Source: JAFGBZ01 sp043817715
GTDB taxonomy: Archaea > Iainarchaeota > Iainarchaeia > Iainarchaeales > JAFGBZ01
Reading direction: 5' to 3'
Assembly (NCBI GenBank): GCA_043817715.1
Contig: JBDRGO010000083.1
Location: 1-17,775 of the forward strand
DNA length: 17,775 nt
A program made the position numbers and the translations under genes. The notes below the pieces were generated by a model. The model was given only the letters and a program-made list of their open reading frames with translations, ran no database searches and was not told the DNA's origin. Positions 8,480-14,487 of this stretch are shown piece after piece; the stretch's first letter is position 1; the number at the start of each line of letters is the position of its first letter.

Positions 8480-9940
8480 TTGCATGATGAATATGAGCTG
8501 AAGCCGGAAGATTACGGCGAAGAAGAAGGAAAAAACCAGAGCGAAGGGGTTGATTTAAGCGGAATGCAGGCGCTTAAGCCTGTGATAGCATTGCTTGTCA
8601 TCGGAATAATCGGATTTTTTGCATTCACTTATTTTGTCGGGGACATAAAAAAGGTTTCTTTCACTGCAAAGGACTTGACTGGAAAAAATATTTCAGGATT
8701 TACAGTTAAAGTGACTGATTCAGAAGGAAATGTAATTGCAACCTCAAAAAACGGGGAAGAAATTGAATTAAGAAAAGGCAGTTACAGGATAAGCATTACC
8801 GCAACAGGATATAAAAGCATCAGAAGCGAGGAAATTGAGATTGAAAGGGACACTTCAAAGGAATTCATTTTAACCAAAAATATTTCGGCAACAATCCAGG
8901 GATTCCATAACATGCCCCAGTATTTCCTGCCTGAACAGGACCTTAATTTAATGCTTAAAATCAGCTCACAAAGCAATGCAGAAGGAACCATTGCAATTGA
9001 ATTCAGCAAAGAAAATGACATATTTGAAAAAATTGACAACATTAAAGTAACCTTAATTCCAGGAACAAATGACATTCCTGTCCAGTTTAAAGTCAAAAAG
9101 AAAAGCAGCATTTCAGGCAAAATCGGAAAAGACTTAAGCGGCACAATAAAATTTCTTGATGACCCAAGCATTAATGAAAGCTTTTCATTCAAGGTTGCAT
9201 CAATTGAAAAAACTGATTTGGAAATCTTTCCCGGCATATTTGAATTTGAAGAAAAATTAAAGGCAGGGGAAACAGCTTCAAGCGAAATAAGCATTACAAA
9301 CAAAAACACCTACGCCAAAATAGAAAACATCAGGATAAAATTAAACATTACAAATTCAGGAAAAGTAACCAATGAAGAGGCGCTTGAATGGATTTCAATT
9401 TCCCCTGAAAGCATTGCAGTGCTTCAGCCCAACAGCCAGCAAAGCGAAACAATTGCATTGAATGCGGAAATTCCGATTGATGCAGTAAGCCAGAACATCA
9501 GCGGGAATTTGGAAATAACTTTCGGCAACCAAACAATTAAAACCAAAACATTCAGGATTGCAGTTGAAAAAGCTGAATTTGACTTTGAATTAAAGGATTT
9601 CCCTGAAACAATTTTAATTCAAAAAGACGCAAATGATTTGGTGTTTCCCTTAACCGAACAAAAATTCATTTTATCACATAAAGGGGACATTGAAATCAAG
9701 GCAGTTTCCCTGACAAATTCCTGCGAACCAGCTGAAGCAACTGCATGGATTAAGTCAACAAATGAATGGTTTGATGTTTTTCCCTTAAATGAGGACAAAG
9801 AAATCACTTTAAGGATTCAGTCGGAAACCAATGAAGCACAGACAATTAACTGCACTTTAACAATTTCATATTCCAATCCATTGAACCAAATTGAGAGATT
9901 AAAAATAACAAAAATTTATGCAATTGAATTTTTTCATTAA
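8480..9940 (+). CDS. Membrane-anchored extracytoplasmic protein with PEGA/CarboxypepD_reg-like and Ig-like domains
   Basis: This 486-residue protein has an acidic cytoplasmic N-terminus, one transmembrane helix (about 34-54), then a small beta-sandwich (about 57-130) containing VTDSEGN ... LRKGSYRISITATGYK, typical of PEGA/carboxypeptidase-regulatory-like folds. The rest (about 140-486) consists of Ig/CARDB-like beta-rich segments with several N-x-S/T sequons. It starts with TTG: an in-frame TAA lies immediately upstream, no ATG is available before the membrane helix, and GTGA lies 7 bases before. Its architecture parallels the giant surface protein at 343-5961, so both probably belong to the envelope. 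It ends one base from the convergent tRNA gene. Function beyond envelope location is unknown. Confidence 0.75.
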   Translation: MHDEYELKPEDYGEEEGKNQSEGVDLSGMQALKPVIALLVIGIIGFFAFTYFVGDIKKVSFTAKDLTGKNISGFTVKVTDSEGNVIATSKNGEEIELRKGSYRISITATGYKSIRSEEIEIERDTSKEFILTKNISATIQGFHNMPQYFLPEQDLNLMLKISSQSNAEGTIAIEFSKENDIFEKIDNIKVTLIPGTNDIPVQFKVKKKSSISGKIGKDLSGTIKFLDDPSINESFSFKVASIEKTDLEIFPGIFEFEEKLKAGETASSEISITNKNTYAKIENIRIKLNITNSGKVTNEEALEWISISPESIAVLQPNSQQSETIALNAEIPIDAVSQNISGNLEITFGNQTIKTKTFRIAVEKAEFDFELKDFPETILIQKDANDLVFPLTEQKFILSHKGDIEIKAVSLTNSCEPAEATAWIKSTNEWFDVFPLNEDKEITLRIQSETNEAQTINCTLTISYSNPLNQIERLKITKIYAIEFFH

Positions 9941-9941
9941 A

Positions 9942-10015
9942 AGCCTCCGGAGGGAGTTGAACCCTCAACCCCATGCTTACGAAGCACGTGCTCTGCCAGG
10001 TTAAGCTACGGAGGC
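9942..10015 (-). tRNA. tRNA-Thr, anticodon CGT
   Basis: The 74-base cloverleaf on the minus strand has a perfect acceptor stem (GCCTCCG/CGGAGGC). The D stem is GCTT/GAGC, the anticodon stem is CGTGC/GCATG with one G-T pair, the loop is TTCGTAA, the T stem is GAGGG/CCCTC and the T loop is TTCAACT. The anticodon CGT reads ACG codons, and the G1-C72, C2-G71 and U73 bases are as expected for archaeal tRNA-Thr. CCA is not encoded and no intron is present. It lies 26 bases downstream of glyS on the same strand and may be co-transcribed with it. Its 3' end is separated by one base from the stop codon of the convergent envelope-protein gene. Confidence 0.93.
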
Positions 10016-10041
10016 ATGAAAAAAGAATAATTAAAATAGAA

Positions 10042-11529
10042 TTAAATCATTTCCTTTTCATTGAACAGTTTCCATAATTTCATTGGAAGTTCTTTAATCG
10101 GAACTCTTGCCTGTTTCATTGAATTTCTTTCCCTTAATGTAACATCATTGTTTTTCAGTGAATCATAATCATAAGTGACTGCATAAGGAACGCCTATTTC
10201 ATCCATTCTTGCATATCTTTTTCCAATGCTTCCTTTTTCATCAAAAAACACTTCAAAATTACAGGAATCAAGTTCGCCTGCCAGTTCTTTTGCTTTTTCC
10301 TTTAAGCCGTCTTTTTTCTGCAAAGGAAAAACTGCTACAAAATAAGGCGCCATTATTGGATGCAAATCCAAATAAATTCTTTCCTCTGCCCCGCGTTTTT
10401 CTTTCCTGAACGCATGGTCTAAAACAGCATAAAATGTTCGGTCAACGCCGATGGAAATTTCAAATACATGCGGAATGAATTCTTTTCCTTCTTCATCTTT
10501 TACTTTTAAATTTTTCTTTGAAATTTCCCCATGTCTTTTCAAATCATAATCTGTTCTGTAATTGCATGCAGCCAGTTCAACCCAGCCCAAATCAGTTTTA
10601 ACCTCAAAATCCCATGTTTCCGCGGAATAAAATGCCCTTGCATCAGCCTCTAATTCACGGAACCTCAAATTCTCTATTTTGATTCCATAAGCTTCATATA
10701 ACTGCTGGGTGCGCGCCAGATAATAAGCAATTAATTTTCCTGAAACAATTTTTTCCTTCACTGCCTGTTCGCATGAAACTGAATGGATTTTTTTGTCTTT
10801 CAATAAAAACAATTGCAGTTTGTAATCTTTTACTTCATCAAAATTTTCAATTTCATTTATTTTTTCCAGATTAAAGAAAACCTCTGTTTCCATCTGTGAA
10901 AATTCCCTTGAACGAAGCAAAGTATTTCTTGGACTAATTTCATTCCTGAATGCCTTTCCTTCCTGTGAAATCCCTAAAGGCAAGTCCTGCCTTGCGTTTT
11001 TGTAAATTCTTGAAAAATCCAAAAAAATGCTTTGACATGTTTCAGGACGTAAATAACAAGGATTGTTTCCTGTTGCACCAATCTCTGTTTTCATCATCAT
11101 ATTGAATAATTTTGCCTTGCCCAGTTTTCCCTTGTCTTTAGGGCAGATTATTTTATTTTTTGAAATAAATTCATCAAATTTATTCAAAGCCATTGATTCT
11201 GGAAGCACTTCCCCTGTCTGAGATTCAATTAATTTATCCACCCTATGAATTGAATGGCATTTTTCGCATTGAACAATAGGGTCATTGAATGATTCCAAAT
11301 GGCCTGAAGCAACAAAAACATCTTTTGGCAGAATCTGCGCCCCGTTAATTTCAATGAAGGCTTCTTTTTCCACAAATTTTTTCCGCCATAAATTAACGGT
11401 TTTTCTCCTGATTTTTTCCCCTATTCCCCCGTAATCCCAGAATCCTGCAGGGGCATTGGCGTAAATTTCTGAAGCAGGAAAAAACAAATCCCTTCTTAAA
11501 GCAAGGTTTGCTAGTTCTTCTTTCGGCAT
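10042..11529 (-). CDS. glyS: Glycyl-tRNA synthetase (class II, archaeal/eukaryotic/alpha2 type)
   Basis: This 495-residue enzyme charges tRNA-Gly with glycine in the cytoplasm. It has the N-terminal catalytic start (PAGFWDYGGIGEKIRRK, 27-43), a Cys-containing insertion (C88-x2-C91, C129), then YLRPETCQSIFLDF (159-172). Motif 2 is FRNEISPRN ... REFSQMETE (194-216), followed by ELAACNYRTDYDLKRH (318-333) and motif 3, FIPHVFEISIGVDRTFYAVL (351-370). The C-terminal HGTP anticodon-binding domain is about 390-490. It is shorter than many archaeal homologues (usually about 560 or more) and close to the compact bacterial alpha2 forms. The usual second Cys of the zinc knuckle is missing (CPKD at 129-132), so metal binding there may be lost. 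It is divergent from the Nop5 operon. Confidence 0.93.
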   Translation of the reverse strand: MPKEELANLALRRDLFFPASEIYANAPAGFWDYGGIGEKIRRKTVNLWRKKFVEKEAFIEINGAQILPKDVFVASGHLESFNDPIVQCEKCHSIHRVDKLIESQTGEVLPESMALNKFDEFISKNKIICPKDKGKLGKAKLFNMMMKTEIGATGNNPCYLRPETCQSIFLDFSRIYKNARQDLPLGISQEGKAFRNEISPRNTLLRSREFSQMETEVFFNLEKINEIENFDEVKDYKLQLFLLKDKKIHSVSCEQAVKEKIVSGKLIAYYLARTQQLYEAYGIKIENLRFRELEADARAFYSAETWDFEVKTDLGWVELAACNYRTDYDLKRHGEISKKNLKVKDEEGKEFIPHVFEISIGVDRTFYAVLDHAFRKEKRGAEERIYLDLHPIMAPYFVAVFPLQKKDGLKEKAKELAGELDSCNFEVFFDEKGSIGKRYARMDEIGVPYAVTYDYDSLKNNDVTLRERNSMKQARVPIKELPMKLWKLFNEKEMI

Positions 11530-11619
11530 AAAACCACTAAATCAATACTTAGAAACTTGTTTAAAAACTAATTTAAAGGAATTCCCTTAATAATTAATCA
11601 TTAAAGGAAAGTGTTGAAA
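11530..11619. promoter_or_regulatory. Divergent promoter between glyS and the Nop5 operon
   Basis: These 90 bases separate the two start codons. The palindrome TTTAAA at 11572-11577 is centred exactly midway (11574.5), about 45 bases from each ATG. It can be read as CTTTAAAT for glyS and ATTTAAAG for the Nop5 operon. A second TTTAAA at 11560-11565 is also present, so sharing of a single box is an inference. Confidence 0.4.
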
Positions 11620-12567
11620 ATGGCGGAAGTAGAGGATTTAAGAAAAAAATTAATGCAGTTAACCAAAAAAGGAATGAGGGAAAGCTATTCATCCAGCGAA
11701 GTGCATATTATCAGGGCAACAGCATTAATTGAAAGCCTTGATGAAGTAATTAATTTGCTTACTGAACAGCTAAGGGAATGGCATGCAGTTCATTTCCCTG
11801 AATTAAATCAATTAATTAAATCAAATGATTCATTTGTTGAATTGACTGCAAAATTAACTGAAAGGAACAGATTTGACTTAATTAATGTAATGGCTTTGGT
11901 TCAGGACACTGTTCTGGCTGAAAGGATAATTGAAAAAGCAAAGGATTCAGCAGGGGAAGAAACAGACAAATTAACATTGAATGAAATGAAGTCTTTTGCG
12001 GAAAAAATCCTTGAATTAAAAAAGGAAAAAAAGAAATTAAATGAATTAATTGAAAAAATAATGAAAGAAAAATGGCCTCATGTAACCGAAATCACCGGCG
12101 CATTGCTTGGAGCCAAAATGATTGCAAAAATCGGAAGCGCAAAAAAATTCGCTTTTGCCCCAAGCTCAACAATCCAATTAATTGGGGCGGAAAAGGCATT
12201 ATTCCTTCACTTAAAGAAAGGAACCAAAACACCAAAGCATGGATTTCTGTATATTCATCCGGAAATAATTAAGGCAGGAAGAAAAGAAAAAGGAAAAAAT
12301 GCAAGGCAGCTGGCGGGAAAAATTTCCATTGCCGCAAAACAGGATTTCTTTGCAAGAAAAAACGCGGAAGAAATAATCGAACAGGATACAAAATCGGCGG
12401 AAAAAGAAAAACAGGACTATGAAAAAAGAAAAGAAGAAAAAAAATTTGAAAAATTCGGGTCAACACCGAAAAATTATCCAAAATTCAGGAATGACCTGAA
12501 AGAAAAAAGAAAATTCCATTCATTCAGGAAATTCGGAAACAAAAATTTTAAGAAATTCAAAAAATGA
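11620..12567 (+). CDS. Nop5/Nop56-Nop58-type C/D-box sRNP core protein, N-terminally short
   Basis: Nop5 bridges L7Ae-bound C/D sRNA and the 2'-O-methyltransferase fibrillarin. This 315-residue protein has the coiled-coil region (about 35-150, beginning LDEVINLLTEQLREWHAVHFPEL) and a clear Nop domain (about 152-255) with APSSTIQLIGAEKALF (180-195), PKHGFLYIHP (205-214) and ARQLAGKISIAAK. A Lys-rich tail (about 260-315) follows. The roughly 110-120-residue N-terminal fibrillarin-binding domain of archaeal Nop5 is absent, and the 90 bases upstream cannot encode it. ATG 11620 is preferred to an in-frame GTG at 11611 because AAAGG lies 12 bases before it. The promoter is shared with glyS. It is first in an operon with the sigma-like and fibrillarin genes. 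Confidence 0.87.
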   Translation: MAEVEDLRKKLMQLTKKGMRESYSSSEVHIIRATALIESLDEVINLLTEQLREWHAVHFPELNQLIKSNDSFVELTAKLTERNRFDLINVMALVQDTVLAERIIEKAKDSAGEETDKLTLNEMKSFAEKILELKKEKKKLNELIEKIMKEKWPHVTEITGALLGAKMIAKIGSAKKFAFAPSSTIQLIGAEKALFLHLKKGTKTPKHGFLYIHPEIIKAGRKEKGKNARQLAGKISIAAKQDFFARKNAEEIIEQDTKSAEKEKQDYEKRKEEKKFEKFGSTPKNYPKFRNDLKEKRKFHSFRKFGNKNFKKFKK

Positions 12568-12597
12568 AACCAGAACCAAAAAAGAAAAAGTGAAATA

Positions 12598-13326
12598 ATG
12601 GGAAGGCATACTAGCAACATAAGGACAAAAAGGATGCGAAAAGCAACCAAGCCGTCAAATCCATTGAGTTTAGAAAAATATTACAGAAAAACAATGAAAA
12701 CACAGTTAAGAGGAAAGGCAATAAAAGAATTATTCAAAAAAGCAGTAAAAGGAGATGAGAATGCAATGAACCAGCTGGCTGCAAATGCAGGGGTTTTTAT
12801 TTCCACAATAAGCTACAGTGAAAGATTCAGATACCGGACAAATGAATTAAAAAAAGAAGAAGGAATTGAAGGATTGGAAGACTTATGGCAGGATACATTA
12901 CTGCATTTTATTAAACAAATCAAAAAAAAATCGGAATTAGCAGAAACCCTGTCCCCTTACACAGTCATTGGCAATAACTATGAAGTAAAATTAAATCAAA
13001 GGCTTTTCAAAATAAGGATAGAAAAAGCAAAAAGACAGAAAATTAAAATGAAAACAGTTAAAACCCCGGAAGAACTGGCGATAAAAAAAGAAGCATTCGA
13101 AAAAACATTAAAAAAAGGAAAAGAACTTCTTACATCAAAGCAGTTCGAGATTCTGAAAATTATTATAGAAAAAAAAGGAGACATAACCCAAACAGAACTG
13201 GCCAAAAAATTCAATGTAACCCGCCAAAGAATTAAACAGCAACTGCAAACAATCCAAAAAATAATGGGAATCAGCCTTAAAACTGTTTTGCCAGGATATA
13301 ACTCGCCAAAAAATGAAATGAATTGA
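12598..13326 (+). CDS. Sigma-70-like protein (region 2 and region 4 helix-turn-helix) of unknown role
   Basis: This 242-residue, strongly basic protein has a sigma-70-like layout. Residues about 52-110 read KGDENAMNQLAANAG ... GLEDLWQDTLLHFIKQI, like the region 2 core-binding helices (L-x-DL-x-Q). Residues about 118-145 resemble regions 2.3-2.4. Residues about 177-224 (LTSKQFEILKII ... TQTELAKKFNVTRQRIKQQL) match a region 4 helix-turn-helix. Sigma factors are bacterial; archaea use TFB/TBP, so the role here is unclear. Possibilities are a transcription regulator, an RNA polymerase-binding factor or a DNA-binding protein derived from one. It lies 30 bases after the Nop5 stop with GTGA 4 bases before the ATG, and the fibrillarin gene follows after 22 bases, so it is probably co-transcribed with both. 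The assignment rests on pattern similarity only. Confidence 0.6.
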   Translation: MGRHTSNIRTKRMRKATKPSNPLSLEKYYRKTMKTQLRGKAIKELFKKAVKGDENAMNQLAANAGVFISTISYSERFRYRTNELKKEEGIEGLEDLWQDTLLHFIKQIKKKSELAETLSPYTVIGNNYEVKLNQRLFKIRIEKAKRQKIKMKTVKTPEELAIKKEAFEKTLKKGKELLTSKQFEILKIIIEKKGDITQTELAKKFNVTRQRIKQQLQTIQKIMGISLKTVLPGYNSPKNEMN

Positions 13327-13348
13327 TTCGCAATTGGAGATGCTTTAA

Positions 13349-14023
13349 ATGAACCCGAAACTAAAGGAATTATTTGAAGGAGTTTATTCATTCAATTCGC
13401 ATTTAATGACCAAAAACCTTGTTCCAGGAAAAAAGGTTTACGGAGAAGAGCTTTTGAGGTTTTCAGGAGAAGAATTCAGGGCATGGAATCCGCATAGGTC
13501 AAAATTAGGCGCAGGAATCATGAATGGATTAAGGAATTTTCCTTTCAATAAAGGAAGCAATGTGCTTTACTTGGGTTCAAGCGAAGGCACAACAGTATCG
13601 CATGTAAGCGATGTAATTGGATTAGAAGGAAAATTATTCGGAGTGGATATTTCAACGCGTGCAATGCATAAATTCATGTTTTTATGCGAGTCAAGAGAAA
13701 ACATTTACCCTATTTTAGGGAATGCAGGCAAGCCGGAAGAATACACCAGGCATTTGCATGGGATTAAAATCAATGCATTGTTTCAGGATGTAAGCCAGCC
13801 GAACCAGGCGCAGATATTCAATGAAAACGCGAAACGCTTTCTGAAAAAAAATTCATTGGGATTGATTGCGATTAAAGCAAGGTCAATTGATTCAGGGGAA
13901 AAACCGAAAAAAATAATTGAAAAAGAAACAAATGAACTGGAAAAAGAATTCAAAATACTTGAATCAATTGATTTATCCCCCTATGAAAAAGACCATGCAT
14001 TAATTGTTGGAAAAAAAAAGTGA
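13349..14023 (+). CDS. flpA: Fibrillarin, C/D-box sRNA-guided rRNA/tRNA 2'-O-methyltransferase
   Basis: This 224-residue SAM-dependent methyltransferase modifies riboses in rRNA and tRNA within the C/D sRNP. Visible family motifs are VYGEELLRF (30-38), WNPHRSKLGAGI (46-57), YLGSSEGTTVSHVSDVIG (74-91), FGVDIS (97-102), FQDVSQPNQAQI (145-156), IAIKARSID (173-181) and PYEKDHALIV (211-220). The proposed catalytic Lys-Asp-Lys residues are kept (K52, D147, K176). Two SAM-pocket positions differ from the usual wording: N125 where DA is normal, and E79 in SEGTT instead of SGTT. GGAG lies 9 bases before the ATG. It is third in the operon with Nop5 and the sigma-like gene. Confidence 0.95.
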   Translation: MNPKLKELFEGVYSFNSHLMTKNLVPGKKVYGEELLRFSGEEFRAWNPHRSKLGAGIMNGLRNFPFNKGSNVLYLGSSEGTTVSHVSDVIGLEGKLFGVDISTRAMHKFMFLCESRENIYPILGNAGKPEEYTRHLHGIKINALFQDVSQPNQAQIFNENAKRFLKKNSLGLIAIKARSIDSGEKPKKIIEKETNELEKEFKILESIDLSPYEKDHALIVGKKK

Positions 14024-14051
14024 ATTGAATGGGGGAAAAAAGTGAATTGAA

Positions 14052-14222
14052 TTGAATGCAACCGCAATTTCTCCTGCCCATATCACCGGCTTATTCAAAA
14101 TTTATTCCAACGGCTCCACCGGGGCAGGAATCAATCTGGATAAAGGAATGATTACAAAAGTGGAAGCAAGCGAAATAAAAAAAAACAAAAATTCAAAAAA
14201 TTCAATTAAAATTTCCTTATAA
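14052..14222 (+). pseudogene. Truncated 5' remnant of a pantoate kinase gene
   Basis: Starting at TTG 14052 (GTGA 6 bases before, 28 bases after the fibrillarin stop), the frame encodes 56 residues beginning MNATAISPAHITGLFKIYSN, followed by TAA. This is the normal N-terminus of archaeal pantoate kinase (SPAHITGFF ... GSTGAGI) and matches the intact gene at 15881-16909. The GHMP ATP-binding loop and everything after it are missing, so the fragment cannot be a functional kinase. It looks like the native operon position of the gene, cut off by the cassette that follows. A short translated peptide remains possible. Confidence 0.8.
14058..14219 (+). repeat. Left copy of the pantoate-kinase direct repeat
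   Basis: This segment is homologous to 15980-16159. From 14058 to 14165 the alignment runs without gaps at a constant offset of 1922 bases. The last 51 bases (14115-14165) are identical, and 14094-14165 has one mismatch in 72. After 14165 the copies differ by substitutions and about 18 missing bases, then agree again around the Asn/Ser/Lys-rich codons up to TTA 14217. Confidence 0.9.
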
Positions 14223-14358
14223 AAAGAAAAACATTAAACCCGCAAATAATTTTAACAAATTGCAAATCTGAAAAATTGCATCAAGGATTTGCTTTAAATT
14301 TACTTAAAGTTACTTAAATTTACTTAAAGCAGGCAATGTAACTTTGCATACGAAAATC

Positions 14359-14474
14359 AAAAACTATCAGTTACTATTAATTACTATAAAATTACTACTA
14401 ACGGGTTATCTGGTTTTTTTCAGATGAACCGGCACAAGAACCTTTAAAAACTATCAGTTACTATTAATTACTAT
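14359..14474. repeat. 29-bp exact direct repeat, two copies
   Basis: Bases 14359-14387 and 14446-14474 are identical, starting AAAAACTATCAG and running into the decamer repeats. The copies are 87 bases apart and flank the hairpin at 14404-14430. With only two copies and no further spacers this is not a CRISPR array. Confidence 0.85.
14404..14430 (+). terminator. Hairpin with T7 loop between the kinase remnant and the AlbA_2 gene
   Basis: GGTTATCTG pairs with CAGAT-G-AACC (9 pairs, one bulged G), with loop GTTTTTTT. The T-run could stop transcription coming from the fibrillarin operon before the AlbA_2 promoter, or the dyad could be an operator. It sits between the two copies of the 29-bp repeat. 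Confidence 0.35.
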
Positions 14475-14487
14475 TAATTAGCGTTGG

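Larger units (their letters stand above)
14223..14487 (+). promoter_or_regulatory. Repeat-rich regulatory region upstream of the AlbA_2 gene
   Basis: This 265-base non-coding block contains three clusters of 10-bp-phased direct repeats with consensus TTACTWWWAA: 14300, 14310, 14320; 14371, 14381, 14392; 14458, 14468. It also has a 29-bp exact direct repeat (14359-14387 and 14446-14474) and a hairpin with a T7 loop (14404-14430). TTTAAAAA at 14443-14450 is the likely TATA box, about 42 bases before TTG 14488. The phasing of one repeat per helical turn suggests binding by a multimeric protein; the downstream regulator itself is a candidate. Confidence 0.6.

Noticed and set aside
8484..8500. A box C-like ATGATGA followed by CTGA, suggesting a C/D-box sRNA.
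   Set aside because: It lies at the beginning of a coding region, the C-to-D' spacing is too short (about 7 bases), and no C'/D boxes follow.
14359..14474. Two 29-bp repeats considered as a CRISPR array.
   Set aside because: There are only two copies with a 58-base gap containing a hairpin, no further repeats, and no cas genes.
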